The notes: generated by a model from the sequence alone, not told the origin. Positions 9,308 to 17,817 are shown, counted from the stretch's first letter. The stretch is 64,000 nucleotides of DNA from Bacillota bacterium (GCA_023439835.1 JAEXUW010000021.1:184731-248730), one strand, 5' to 3'. Program-made: numbers and translations.

Positions 9308-9336
9308 TTGACTTTATATACCGTATGGTATATAAT
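9308..9336 (+). promoter_or_regulatory. Promoter with embedded TetR-type operator
   Basis: TTGACT (9308-9313), a 17-bp spacer and TATAAT (9331-9336) form a near-consensus promoter. The spacer contains the palindrome TATACC-GTAT-GGTATA (9317-9332), which touches the -10 box. A related palindrome at 9953-9966 precedes the next gene, so both are probably bound by the TetR protein encoded between them. Confidence 0.85.
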
Positions 9337-9342
9337 AGCCTC

Positions 9343-9942
9343 ATGAGTAATAATCTAAACAGTAAGGAAACCATACTTGAGGCTGCACTAAAGCTTTTTT
9401 CCGAAAGGGGCTATGATGCTGTCGGTGTGAATGAAATTGTTCACGCTGCGGGAATAACAAAGCCCACGCTGTATTATTTTTTTCAGAGCAAGGAAGGTGT
9501 TTTTAAAGAAATACTGGAAAAATATTATGGTGAATTCAATTCAAAGCTTGAAAATGCCGCTGTCTATACTCCAAATAAGCAGAATTATTTTGAGGACATA
9601 TTCCCTGTGCTTTTTCATATAGCAAATGTATATTTTTCTTTCGCCAGAGAGAGAAGTATTTTCTGCTTAATGATGCTGTCAATGTCATTTGCGCCGCCGA
9701 CTGCACAAACAACGGTTGCGGCAAGACCGTATCATGAAGTACAGTATTATGTTATTGCGGAGATGTTTAAAAAAATGTCTGAAGTTCACGGAAATCTCAA
9801 GGGCAAGGAGTTGCAGCTTGCATGTAACTATATTGCGATTTTAAATGCGAATATAGGCTTCTGGTATCATGGGCTTGGCGACATTGACTCAGGAAAAGCA
9901 GGGGTGCTTGTTCATCAATTTATGCACGGAATATATGCATAA
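9343..9942 (+). CDS. TetR/AcrR family transcriptional repressor
   Basis: A 199-residue DNA-binding repressor. The N-terminal helix-turn-helix is clear (ETILEAALKLFSERGYDAVGVNEIV and GITKPTLYYFFQSKEGVF), followed by an all-helical ligand domain that is not recognisable. The ATG at 9343 was chosen because it matches the usual TetR start and lies 7 bases after the -10 box. No Shine-Dalgarno sequence precedes it, so the transcript is probably leaderless. Upstream in-frame ATGs at 9280 and 9325 fall before the predicted transcription start. Matching palindromes in its own promoter and before the GH13 gene suggest autoregulation and control of that gene. The inducer is unknown, perhaps a sugar. Confidence 0.9.
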   Translation: MSNNLNSKETILEAALKLFSERGYDAVGVNEIVHAAGITKPTLYYFFQSKEGVFKEILEKYYGEFNSKLENAAVYTPNKQNYFEDIFPVLFHIANVYFSFARERSIFCLMMLSMSFAPPTAQTTVAARPYHEVQYYVIAEMFKKMSEVHGNLKGKELQLACNYIAILNANIGFWYHGLGDIDSGKAGVLVHQFMHGIYA

Positions 9943-9946
9943 TTAA

Positions 9947-9966
9947 TATAATATACCTAACGGTAT
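9947..9966 (+). promoter_or_regulatory. Second TetR-type operator, before the GH13 gene
   Basis: ATACC-TAAC-GGTAT (9953-9966) repeats the arm sequence of the operator at 9317-9332 with the same 4-base spacing. It directly follows a TATAAT (9947-9952) with no good -35, and lies just before the AAAGGAG site of the next gene. Confidence 0.75.
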
Positions 9967-9983
9967 GTAAAAGGAGAATTATA

Positions 9984-11291
9984 ATGTGGATTGACAACAG
10001 CGTGTTTTATCAAATATATCCTCTTGGATTTTGCGGTGCACCCAAAGAAAATGACGGTGTGATAGTTTCGAGAATAAAAAAGGCTGCCGATTGGGCTGAG
10101 CATATTAAGAAAACTGGTGCCGATGCAGTATATTTTTGTCCTGTTTTTCAGTCTGACCGTCACGGCTATGACACCAGAGATTTCTTCACGATTGATAACA
10201 GGCTAGGGACGAACGACGACTTCAAAGAGGTTTGCAAAGTTTTTCATGACAACGGTATTAGGGTAATGCTGGACGGCGTGTTCAATCATGTTGGACGTGG
10301 CTTTCATGCATTTTTGGATGTGAAAAAAAATCGGCACGATTCACCTTATAAAGATTGGTTTAATATTGATTTCAACAGGAATAGCGGTTATGATGACGGC
10401 TTTTGGTATGAAGGCTGGGAGGGGCATTATGAGCTCGTCAAGCTGAATTTGAAAAATCAAAATGTAGTTAATCATATATTTTCAGCGATAAAAATGTGGT
10501 CTGATGAGTTCGGCATTGACGGGCTTAGGCTTGACGTTGCGTATTGTCTTGACAGAGACTTTTTAAAACAGCTTAGAAGTTTCTGTGACGGCTTAAAGGC
10601 TGATTTTGCTCTCATCGGTGAGGTGTTGTTCGGCGACTATAATCAGATAGTAAACGACCAAATGCTTCACAGCTGTACAAATTATGAATGCTATAAGGGG
10701 CTTCATTCTAGCTTCAATGCATTAAATATGTTTGAAATCTCACATTCATTAAATCGACAGTTTGGCGCTGAAAACTGGACGCTGTATAAAGGAAAGCACC
10801 TTCTTAATTTTGTTGATAATCACGATGTTACAAGAATATCAAGCATACTAAAGGACAAAAATCACATTCCGCTTATTTATGGGCTTCTATTTGGAATGCC
10901 CGGAATTCCAAGCGTTTACTATGGCAGTGAGTGGGGAGCATTAGGGTTAAAGCAGGATGGTGATGACGCATTAAGGCCATGCTTTGAAGAGCCGATTTTT
11001 AATGAGCTGACTGAATTCATATCAAAGCTTGCGGATATTCACAAAAACAGCAAGGCTCTTGTTTATGGCGGATATAAGAGCGTCGCTCTCACAAATCGTC
11101 AGCATGTTTTTGAAAGGTGCTATGAAAGCGAAAGAGTTCTTGTTGCGGTAAATGCATCTGCTGACGCTTTCACTGTGAACAATTTAAGCGGTGAATTCAC
11201 TGATTTAATAACATGTGAGAAAATTATAGCTTCAGGCGGGCTTAATCTGCCGCCGTACAGTGTTTATTATCTGAAACAGCTTTCTTCCTAA
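9984..11291 (+). CDS. GH13 (alpha-amylase family) intracellular glycosidase
   Basis: A 435-residue cytoplasmic enzyme without signal peptide, predicted to cleave alpha-1,4 or alpha-1,6 bonds in malto-oligosaccharides. The GH13 conserved regions are in order: DGVFNHVG (from Asp97), GLRLDVA with nucleophile Asp184, LIGEVLFG with acid/base Glu213, and FVDNHD with Asp281. It is short for the family and lacks an N-terminal starch-binding domain. The wording of the motifs is close to neopullulanase or cyclomaltodextrinase-like enzymes, but the exact specificity cannot be told. It lies 41 bases after the TetR gene, behind a matching operator. Confidence 0.9.
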   Translation: MWIDNSVFYQIYPLGFCGAPKENDGVIVSRIKKAADWAEHIKKTGADAVYFCPVFQSDRHGYDTRDFFTIDNRLGTNDDFKEVCKVFHDNGIRVMLDGVFNHVGRGFHAFLDVKKNRHDSPYKDWFNIDFNRNSGYDDGFWYEGWEGHYELVKLNLKNQNVVNHIFSAIKMWSDEFGIDGLRLDVAYCLDRDFLKQLRSFCDGLKADFALIGEVLFGDYNQIVNDQMLHSCTNYECYKGLHSSFNALNMFEISHSLNRQFGAENWTLYKGKHLLNFVDNHDVTRISSILKDKNHIPLIYGLLFGMPGIPSVYYGSEWGALGLKQDGDDALRPCFEEPIFNELTEFISKLADIHKNSKALVYGGYKSVALTNRQHVFERCYESERVLVAVNASADAFTVNNLSGEFTDLITCEKIIASGGLNLPPYSVYYLKQLSS

Positions 11292-11303
11292 AAATATAAC
11301 CCT

Positions 11304-11335
11304 ATAACGCCTGTATGTATTTGTACAGGCGTTAT
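11304..11335 (+). terminator. Terminator after the GH13 gene
   Basis: A perfect 12-bp stem ATAACGCCTGTA / TACAGGCGTTAT with an 8-base loop lies 13 bases after the stop codon. The following T-tract is weak. Confidence 0.8.
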
Positions 11336-11337
11336 TA

Positions 11338-11366
11338 TTGCCTGTTTAGATAAATCGTGATATAAT
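11338..11366 (+). promoter_or_regulatory. Promoter for rarA
   Basis: TTGCCT (11338-11343), a 17-bp spacer and TATAAT (11361-11366), 30 bases before the start codon. Confidence 0.7.
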
Positions 11367-11395
11367 AATTTGAATGATTATTATGAGGTGATTAT

Positions 11396-12667
11396 ATGGC
11401 CGCCCCTCTTGCAGACAGAATACGCCCAAAATCTCTCGACGAAATAGTCGGACAGAAGCATCTTCTCGGGGAGGGCATGCCGCTTCGACGAATAATTGAG
11501 AGTGGTAATATACCGAACATGATTTTTTACGGTTCGTCAGGAATAGGAAAAACCACTGTCGCAAGAATTATTGCCAACAGCACGAACAAGAAAATGTTCC
11601 GCTTAAACGGAACATCGGCTTCGGTGGGCGACATCAAGGATATTATCGGTGAAACTGATACGATTGACGGCTTCAACGGCGTTCTTTTGTATCTCGATGA
11701 AATACAGTACCTTAATAAAAAGCAACAGCAAAGTCTTCTCGAATACATTGAAAACGGGCGAATAACGCTTATATCATCAACGACTGAAAACCCGTATTTC
11801 TACGTTTATAACGCGATTATCAGCCGCTCAACTGTATTTGAATTCCTTCCTGTTTCTTTTGAGGAGATTATTCCCGCCGTTTTGCGAGCCTTTATTCTTA
11901 TGGGGGAGGAAATAGGCACTCAAATCAGCCTTGAAGACGGAGTGGCGGAGCATATTGCTAGAGGCTGTGGCGGTGATGTAAGAAAGTCAATTAATACGGT
12001 TGAGCTTTGCTCTCTTTCTGCTGAAAACATTGAGGGCAATCTTGCGGTGACTTTAAAAACTGCCTCGCTATTAACTCAGAGGAGCAATATGAGATATGAT
12101 CGTGACGGCGACCAGCATTATAATATTCTTTCCGCTTTACAAAAATCAATAAGAGGCTCAGACGAAAACGCAGCACTTCATTATGCAGCAAGGCTGATTG
12201 AGGCGGGGGATATAATTTCACTTTCAAGGCGGCTTCTGGTTATTGCTAGTGAGGATATTGGACTTGCCTATCCGCAGGCTGTTTCGATTGTGAAATCTTG
12301 TGTTGACAGCGCAATGCAGCTTGGCCTCCCAGAGGGGCGAATACCGCTTGCTCAAGCGGTAATACTACTATGCACTTCCCCAAAATCGAACAGCGCTATA
12401 TGTGCAATTGACGATGCTCTAGCAGAGATTAGAAACGGTGAATACGGTGAAATACCGACGCATTTAATGGATGGTCATTATGAAGGTGCTAAAAAGCTCG
12501 GCAAAGCTACCGGCTATAAATATCCTCATGTATATAGGAATTCATATGTAAAGCAGCAGTATCTCCCCGATAGAATCAAAAACAGGGTTTATTATAAATT
12601 CGGTGAAAATAAAGCAGAACAGCTTGCTTTATTGTATCGGCAGAAAATTATTAACGAGTGTGAATAA
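11396..12667 (+). CDS. rarA: Replication-associated recombination protein A (AAA+ ATPase)
   Basis: A clamp-loader-like AAA+ ATPase of the RarA/MgsA/WRNIP1 family, acting at stalled replication forks. The 423-residue length is typical. The N-terminal signature PLADRIRPKSLDEIVGQKHLLGEG is diagnostic. Walker A is GSSGIGKT (residues 46-53) and Walker B is LYLDEIQ near residue 100. Sensor 1 (SSTTENP) and the C-terminal tetramerisation domain (SEDIGLAYPQA, HLMDGHYEGAKKLG) are present. The Walker A has SSG where PPG is usual, a minor deviation. A GAGGTG site precedes the ATG. Confidence 0.94.
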   Translation: MAAPLADRIRPKSLDEIVGQKHLLGEGMPLRRIIESGNIPNMIFYGSSGIGKTTVARIIANSTNKKMFRLNGTSASVGDIKDIIGETDTIDGFNGVLLYLDEIQYLNKKQQQSLLEYIENGRITLISSTTENPYFYVYNAIISRSTVFEFLPVSFEEIIPAVLRAFILMGEEIGTQISLEDGVAEHIARGCGGDVRKSINTVELCSLSAENIEGNLAVTLKTASLLTQRSNMRYDRDGDQHYNILSALQKSIRGSDENAALHYAARLIEAGDIISLSRRLLVIASEDIGLAYPQAVSIVKSCVDSAMQLGLPEGRIPLAQAVILLCTSPKSNSAICAIDDALAEIRNGEYGEIPTHLMDGHYEGAKKLGKATGYKYPHVYRNSYVKQQYLPDRIKNRVYYKFGENKAEQLALLYRQKIINECE

Positions 12668-12732
12668 CATCAGACAAGCATAGTCAGGCATAGAATTATA
12701 GATGAAAGTCATTGAAAAACGAGGTGACAGCT

Positions 12733-13023
12733 ATGATTTGCAGTTTGACAGACCTTAAAAATAAAGAGGTTATAAACATAAAAAACGGTGCAAAGCTTGG
12801 TTATGTTGATGATGTTGAAATCGACACCGATAAGGCATCTGTGCTTGCGCTCATTGTTTTCGGGCGGCCGCGTTTTTTTGGGATCTTCGGAAGAGATGAT
12901 GATATTATTATCAAATGTACGGATATTGAGCTTATTGGTGAGGATACTATACTTGTCGCTTTTGATGAAATAGTAAATAGAACAAAAACCAGAAGTTTTA
13001 GTGTTGAAAGTTTGTTGAAATAA
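12733..13023 (+). CDS. YlmC/YmxH family PRC-barrel protein (sporulation-associated)
   Basis: A 96-residue PRC-barrel protein. The pattern SLTDLKNKEVINIKNGAKLGYVDDVEIDTD, then IVFGRPRFFGIFGRDDDIIIKCTDIELIGEDTILV, matches the YlmC/YmxH family, which is conserved in spore-formers but has no settled molecular role. The start at 12733 is chosen for its GAGGTG site; the ATG at 12712 has none. Together with the other genes it points to a Clostridia genome, though it does not prove sporulation. Confidence 0.85.
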   Translation: MICSLTDLKNKEVINIKNGAKLGYVDDVEIDTDKASVLALIVFGRPRFFGIFGRDDDIIIKCTDIELIGEDTILVAFDEIVNRTKTRSFSVESLLK

Positions 13024-13037
13024 CCAATAATTTTCCC

Positions 13038-13066
13038 TTGAAACATTTTAGAAATTATGATATAAT
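13038..13066 (+). promoter_or_regulatory. Promoter for rpsB-tsf
   Basis: TTGAAA (13038-13043), a 17-bp spacer and TATAAT (13061-13066). Transcription should start near 13073, giving a leader of about 107 bases before rpsB. Confidence 0.85.
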
Positions 13067-13082
13067 ATTAGAGCAATTCACA

Positions 13083-13141
13083 TGCCGAGGTATATGCGTA
13101 TTGGTCCTGAATTTCAGGTGTTGCGCATTCAAAGCACGGCA
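13083..13141 (+). promoter_or_regulatory. Structured rpsB mRNA leader, candidate ribosomal-protein autoregulatory RNA
   Basis: Three nested helices can be drawn: TGCCG (13083-13087) with CGGCA (13137-13141), ATGCG (13094-13098) with CGCAT (13124-13128), and a hairpin CCTGA-att-TCAGG (13106-13118). They stack into one arm with two internal loops, ending 38 bases before the rpsB start. Ribosomal protein S2 represses its own mRNA through a leader in Enterobacteria, so a similar role is plausible here. That role is inference. Confidence 0.6.
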
Positions 13142-13179
13142 GAGGAGTTTAAAACCAAAAAAAACAGGAGGTAACTACC

Positions 13180-13920
13180 ATGGGAGTAGTATCAATGAAG
13201 CAGCTTCTTGAAGCAGGTGTTCACTTTGGACATCAGACAAGAAGATGGAATCCGAAAATGGCACCGTACATTTTCACAGAAAGAAACGGCATTTATATCA
13301 TCGACCTTCAGAAGACAGTGAAGAAGCTTGAAGAGGCTTATATGTTTATCCGTGACGTTGCGTCAAATGGTGACACTGTTCTTTTTGTTGGAACAAAGAA
13401 GCAGGCTGGCGATTCAATTAAGGAAGAGGCAATTCGTGCTAACGCACATTTTGTCAACGCTCGTTGGCTCGGCGGAATGATGACAAACTTTAAGACAATT
13501 CAGAGAAGAATTAAAAGACTTGAACAGCTTCATGCTATGGAGGATGACGGAACATTCGCGCTTCTTCCTAAAAAAGAAGTTATCAAGCTTAACCTTGAGA
13601 TTGAAAAGCTTGAGAAATTCCTCGGCGGAATCAAGGATATGAAGAAGCTTCCCGGGGCACTTTTCATTGTTGACCCCAGAAAAGAGAAGATTGCTGTTTC
13701 TGAGGCTAAGAAGCTCGGTATTCCCGTTGTTGCAATTGTTGACACAAACTGTGACCCGGATGAAATCGACTATGTTATTCCCGGAAATGACGATGCTATC
13801 AGAGCGGTAAAGCTTATCGCAGGCTGTATGGCAAGCGCAATTATAGAGGGAAGACAGGGCGAGCAGGTAAACGAGGCACCAGCTACTGAAGCTGTTGCTG
13901 AAGAAACTGTTGCTGAATAG
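13180..13920 (+). CDS. rpsB: 30S ribosomal protein S2
   Basis: Small-subunit ribosomal protein bS2/uS2, 246 residues, the usual length. The family signatures MKQLLEAGVHFGHQTRRWNPKM, IYIIDLQKT, GTKKQA, RWLGGMMTNF and IPGNDDAIRA are all present. The C-terminal tail (NEAPATEAVAEETVAE) is acidic and low in complexity, as is common. The start follows a strong AGGAGGT site. It lies upstream of tsf in the standard order, separated by a hairpin that may lower downstream expression. Confidence 0.98.
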   Translation: MGVVSMKQLLEAGVHFGHQTRRWNPKMAPYIFTERNGIYIIDLQKTVKKLEEAYMFIRDVASNGDTVLFVGTKKQAGDSIKEEAIRANAHFVNARWLGGMMTNFKTIQRRIKRLEQLHAMEDDGTFALLPKKEVIKLNLEIEKLEKFLGGIKDMKKLPGALFIVDPRKEKIAVSEAKKLGIPVVAIVDTNCDPDEIDYVIPGNDDAIRAVKLIAGCMASAIIEGRQGEQVNEAPATEAVAEETVAE

Positions 13921-13930
13921 TAAAATCACT

Positions 13931-13953
13931 ATGCCCGACTAAACATCGGGCAT
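13931..13953 (+). terminator. Intercistronic hairpin between rpsB and tsf
   Basis: ATGCCCGA / TCGGGCAT with a 7-base loop is followed by ATTTTG. It is probably a partial terminator or mRNA-stabilising hairpin setting the rpsB to tsf ratio. Confidence 0.65.
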
Positions 13954-14005
13954 ATTTTGAAAAATCAATTTAATTTCCGATTAATATTGTTTGGAGGATA
14001 ATAAA

Positions 14006-14923
14006 ATGGCTAATATAACCGCTAAGGACGTTGCAGCTTTAAGAGCGCTTACAGGCGTCGGAATGATGGACTGTAAAAATGCTCTTGTTGAAGCAGATGG
14101 CGATACAGAAAAGGCAACACTCATTCTTCGTGAGAAGGGACTTGCAACACAGGCTAAGAAGGCAGGAAGAATTGCTGCTGAAGGTCTTGTAGTTGCTGTT
14201 GTAGAAAATGGTGTTGGGGCAGTAGTTGAGGTTAACTCTGAAACTGACTTCGTTGCTCAGAATGAGCAGTTCAAGGGTTTTGTTGAGTTGGTCGCTAAGA
14301 CAGTAATTGAAAAGAATCCCGCTGATGTTGACGCATTGATGAATTGCGCTATTAGTGGTGGTTCAGCAACTGTTGCTGAAACACTTCAGGAGCTTTTCTT
14401 GAAAATCAGAGAGAATATGAAGATTAGACGCTTTGTCAGAATGGAAGGGATTCTTGTTCCTTATATTCACGGTGCTGGAAAAATCGCTGTTCTTGTTAAG
14501 CTTGAGTCTGATATTTCTGCTGACAAGCTTTTTGAATGCGGAAAAGACTGTGCACTTCAGATTGCCGCAATGAACCCCGGATATCTCAACAAGGAAGCTG
14601 TCCCAGCGGGAGCGATTGATGAAGAGAAGAAAATTCTTTTAGCACAGATGGCTGATGACGAAAACATGAAGAAAAAGCCAGAGCAGGTTCGTGTTAAAAT
14701 CGTTGAAGGCAAGCTTGGAAAGTTCTATATTGAAAACTGTCTTCTTGAGCAGGATTTCGTAAAAGACGGTGACGTTTCAGTTGGCAAGTATGTTGAAAAT
14801 GTTGCGAAAGAGCTTGGCGGTTCTATCAAGGTTGTTGATTTCATCCGTTATGAAAAGGGCGATGGAATCGAGAAAAAGTCTGACAATTTCGCTGACGAAG
14901 TTGCAAGCATGGTAAACAAGTAA
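14006..14923 (+). CDS. tsf: Elongation factor Ts
   Basis: Nucleotide exchange factor that recycles EF-Tu, 305 residues. The N-terminal UBA-like domain (ITAKDVAALRALTGVGMMDCKNALVEADGD) and the TDFVAQNEQF signature at the EF-Tu interface are present, followed by two core subdomains. The ATG at 14006 is chosen because GGAGG lies 8 bases upstream. A TTG at 13991 would place the start before the ribosome binding site. It is cotranscribed with rpsB and ends at a strong terminator. Confidence 0.97.
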   Translation: MANITAKDVAALRALTGVGMMDCKNALVEADGDTEKATLILREKGLATQAKKAGRIAAEGLVVAVVENGVGAVVEVNSETDFVAQNEQFKGFVELVAKTVIEKNPADVDALMNCAISGGSATVAETLQELFLKIRENMKIRRFVRMEGILVPYIHGAGKIAVLVKLESDISADKLFECGKDCALQIAAMNPGYLNKEAVPAGAIDEEKKILLAQMADDENMKKKPEQVRVKIVEGKLGKFYIENCLLEQDFVKDGDVSVGKYVENVAKELGGSIKVVDFIRYEKGDGIEKKSDNFADEVASMVNK

Positions 14924-14936
14924 TATATAAAACTCT

Positions 14937-14968
14937 CCCGCATTCCAGTCAAAGGAATGCGGGTTTTT
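14937..14968 (+). terminator. Terminator of the rpsB-tsf operon
   Basis: Perfect 10-bp stem CCCGCATTCC / GGAATGCGGG with a 7-base loop, followed by TTTTTATTT. Confidence 0.95.
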
Positions 14969-15057
14969 ATTTGACAGTAATAAGTATAAACTGATTGATT
15001 TAAACCGATTAATCACTTATAATATAATTAATGCTAAAAAAATCGAAAGGTGATAAT

Positions 15058-15651
15058 ATGAAAGAAAATCAGTTTTATGCGATGCTGTCGAGGATGAAAT
15101 ATATCTATCGTTGGGGACTAATGAGAAACACAATAAATGAAAATATTTGCGAGCATAGTCTTGATGTTGCGTTTATTGCGCATGCTCTGGCTGTGATTAG
15201 AAACACTCGCTTCAACGGCAACGTCAATCCTGAAAGGGTTGCTGTGCTGGCGATGTATCATGATGTGACTGAGATTATTACCGGTGACCTCCCCACGCCT
15301 ATAAAATATGATAACCCGAAGATAAAGGAAGCTTATAAAGAAGTCGAGAATGATGCAAAAAACAGGCTTTTGTCATTTCTGCCGTCTGACCTAAGGGGGG
15401 AGTATGGCAAGCTATTATTCAGAACTGAAGACGACAGTGAGCTTTATGCAATCGTAAAGTCAGCCGACAGGATTTCTGCTTTGATAAAGTGCATTGATGA
15501 AAAGCGAATGGGCAACTCGGATTTTGACAAGGCAGAGGCATCAATATTTGAGTCAATTGAAAAAAATGATTTGCCTGAGGTTAAGTGTTTTATGAAAGAA
15601 TTTCTTCCGGCGTTTAAACTCACTCTCGATGAGCAGACTAATAATACATAG
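15058..15651 (+). CDS. yfbR: 5'-deoxynucleotidase, HD-domain (YfbR-like)
   Basis: A metal-dependent HD phosphohydrolase that removes phosphate from deoxyribonucleoside 5'-monophosphates. The 197 residues match E. coli YfbR (199) along the whole length: MLSRMKYIYRWGLMRNT, ICEHSLDVAFIAHALA, LAMYHDVTEIITGDLPTPIKY and the C-terminal FLPAFKLTLDE. The HD metal residues lie in CEHS, YHD and KSADRISA. The start follows an AAAGGTGAT site. It stands alone after the tsf terminator and probably contributes to nucleotide pool control. Confidence 0.93.
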   Translation: MKENQFYAMLSRMKYIYRWGLMRNTINENICEHSLDVAFIAHALAVIRNTRFNGNVNPERVAVLAMYHDVTEIITGDLPTPIKYDNPKIKEAYKEVENDAKNRLLSFLPSDLRGEYGKLLFRTEDDSELYAIVKSADRISALIKCIDEKRMGNSDFDKAEASIFESIEKNDLPEVKCFMKEFLPAFKLTLDEQTNNT

Positions 15652-15835
15652 TGAGTACATAAAATATTTATAAATATGCATAATATTATCATTAATTAAG
15701 TTTTACTTATACATTCATAAATAAATATAAGAAATACTTATAAGAAAAATTGAAAAACCTCTTGCATTATTGCTGATAATGTTGTAAAGTATTCAAGGTG
15801 CGTTTTGTGCGCCTAATAATCCGGAGGTGCTTTTA

Positions 15836-17221
15836 ATGAATAAAACTTATGATGCTGCGATAATTGGGGGAGGAATAGGCGGTCTGATGACTGCTTATAG
15901 ATTAATTGAAAAAAATTCTACACTTAGAATTGTTATATTTGAAAAGGGCAATGAAATAAAAAATCGCTCTTGTCCTATTCTTACAGGAAAAACCCGTTCA
16001 TGCTTGAGATGCAAATCCTGCGCAATAATGGAAGGACTAGCTGGCGCCGGAGCATTCTCAGACGGAAAATATGTTATTACAACCGAATATGGTGGCTGGC
16101 TGACGGACTTTTTATCAGACGAGGTAGTATTTGATTATATGGAGCAGGCTGACAGCATACTTGTTAGCCACGGTGCAACTACCGAGCGTTATATGCCGGA
16201 CGATAATCTTAAAAAGCTATGCTTACAAAACGGTTTACACATGCAGCAGGCGCAGGTAAAGCATTTGGGAACCGATTCTAATCTTGAAACAATGACAAAA
16301 ATTATAGACTTTCTCTCCGAACGTGTTGAGATAAAAACCATGTGTGAAGTTACTAATGTTGACAAGGCAACAAACACCGTGACTTATAAAACCTCCGACA
16401 CTGAAGGTTCTGTCACTGCTGAAAATATTATTTTTGCCGTCGGTCGTGTTGGAAGCAGGTTTCTCAGCACATGGTGCAGGGACAACGGAATTCAAATGAC
16501 GAATAATCAGGTTGACGTGGGTGTAAGGGTTGAGCTTCCCGCTATAATTTGGGAGGATTTTGCAAAGAAAATTTACGAACCTAAAATATGGTATCTCAGC
16601 AAGCAGTATAATGATGTTACCAGAATGTTCTGCTTTAATGACCGTGGAAGCGTAGTGGCTGAGAATACGTCAGGAGTTATTACTGTTAACGGACATTCAT
16701 ATAGAGAGCCTGACAAAAAAACGCTTAATTCAAATTTTGCGCTTTTGTCAACACAGAAATTCACGACACCATTTAAAGACCCGATTGAGTACGCACGTCA
16801 CGTTGCGAGTCTGGCGAACCTTATTAGCGGTGACGGCATTTTAGTTCAGCGCTTCGGAGATTTGATAAGCGGAAGAAGAACAACCGAAGAAAGGCTTTTG
16901 CGTTCCACAACAAAGCCCACGCTTAATGCTGTGCCAGGGGATTTAAGCTTGTGCTTGCCTAAGCGTCAGCTTGACAATATTATCGAAACAATCTACGCGC
17001 TTGATAAAATTGCCCCGGGAACAGCCAATTATGATACGCTTCTTTATGGAATTGAATGCAAGTATTATTCCGCACGTCCTGTCGCTGAGAAATTTGAGAT
17101 TATGGGGACAAACAATATTTATGCAATCGGCGATGGTGCCGGCTTCACGCGTTCGCTTTCTCATGCGGCGGCAAACGGTTTGTTTGTTGCCGATAGAATT
17201 CTAGCGGGAAAAACTGAGTGA
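15836..17221 (+). CDS. FAD-dependent oxidoreductase of the COG2509 family
   Basis: A 461-residue flavoprotein of unknown substrate. The N-terminal dinucleotide-binding motif AAIIGGGIGGLMTAYRL is clear. A cysteine-rich segment follows near residues 45-63 (SCPILTGKTRSCLRCKSC), then GLAGAGAFSDGKY, a combination typical of COG2509. The C-terminal FAD-contact motif is YAIGDGAGFTRSLSHAAANG. The closely spaced cysteines could hold a metal or Fe-S centre, which is inference. A GGAGGTG site fixes the start at 15836. No functional neighbour suggests a pathway. Confidence 0.85.
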   Translation: MNKTYDAAIIGGGIGGLMTAYRLIEKNSTLRIVIFEKGNEIKNRSCPILTGKTRSCLRCKSCAIMEGLAGAGAFSDGKYVITTEYGGWLTDFLSDEVVFDYMEQADSILVSHGATTERYMPDDNLKKLCLQNGLHMQQAQVKHLGTDSNLETMTKIIDFLSERVEIKTMCEVTNVDKATNTVTYKTSDTEGSVTAENIIFAVGRVGSRFLSTWCRDNGIQMTNNQVDVGVRVELPAIIWEDFAKKIYEPKIWYLSKQYNDVTRMFCFNDRGSVVAENTSGVITVNGHSYREPDKKTLNSNFALLSTQKFTTPFKDPIEYARHVASLANLISGDGILVQRFGDLISGRRTTEERLLRSTTKPTLNAVPGDLSLCLPKRQLDNIIETIYALDKIAPGTANYDTLLYGIECKYYSARPVAEKFEIMGTNNIYAIGDGAGFTRSLSHAAANGLFVADRILAGKTE

Positions 17222-17284
17222 CTTTTGGTCAAGTAATAAATGAAGAAATAGTCATTAGTAATCTGTTTTTGAATCAATCGGTGA

Positions 17285-17313
17285 TTGAAGGTCGTTTATG
17301 TTTACGTTATAAT
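17285..17313 (+). promoter_or_regulatory. Promoter for the YegP-like gene
   Basis: TTGAAG (17285-17290), a 17-bp spacer and TATAAT (17308-17313), 38 bases before the start codon. Confidence 0.75.
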
Positions 17314-17350
17314 AAGTATATAATGCAAGATATGAAGGGAATGAACAATC

Positions 17351-17728
17351 ATGGGTAAGTTCGTAATCAAAACAGTTCCGACTGGAATAAAGTTTGATTT
17401 GAAAGCAGCAAATGGTGAGGTTATTGCAACTTCTGAGGTTTATTCATCTGAAGATGCGTGCGTTAGCGGAATAGAAAGTGTTAAGAAAAATGCTGAAATA
17501 GCTGATGTTGTTGATCTTACCTCAAAATGTCCTAAAGAGGTTTCAAACCCAAAATTCGAGCTTTATCTTGATAAATCAAACCAGTTTCGTTTCAGACTCA
17601 ATGCAAGAAATGGGCAGATTATTGCGGTTTCTGAAAGCTATACAACTAAAGCAAGCTGTTTAAACGGAATTCAAAGTGTCAAGAAAAATGCCCCTGATGC
17701 TGAAATCCTAGCTCCACAGAAGGCATAA
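17351..17728 (+). CDS. YegP-like protein with two DUF1508 repeats
   Basis: A small soluble protein of 125 residues made of two copies of the same ~50-residue unit. The first runs from KFVIKTVPTGIKFDLKAANG to SVKKNAEIADVVD; the second from KFELYLDKSNQFRFRLNARNG to SVKKNAPDAEI. Each unit has the DUF1508 pattern (F.LKA.NG..I..SE.Y.....C..GI.SVKKNA). The function is not established in the family. It has its own promoter and a strong terminator, so it is monocistronic. Confidence 0.9.
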   Translation: MGKFVIKTVPTGIKFDLKAANGEVIATSEVYSSEDACVSGIESVKKNAEIADVVDLTSKCPKEVSNPKFELYLDKSNQFRFRLNARNGQIIAVSESYTTKASCLNGIQSVKKNAPDAEILAPQKA

Positions 17729-17762
17729 TTATTTTTGTTATACTTACAAGACTTCATAACAT

Positions 17763-17797
17763 AATAACCTGCGGTTTATCCGTGGGTTATTTTTTTG
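17763..17797 (+). terminator. Terminator after the YegP-like gene
   Basis: A 12-bp stem AATAACCTGCGG / CCGTGGGTTATT with two G-U pairs and a 5-base loop, followed by a run of T. Confidence 0.92.
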
Positions 17798-17817
17798 TGA
17801 GAAATACATCTTTATTA

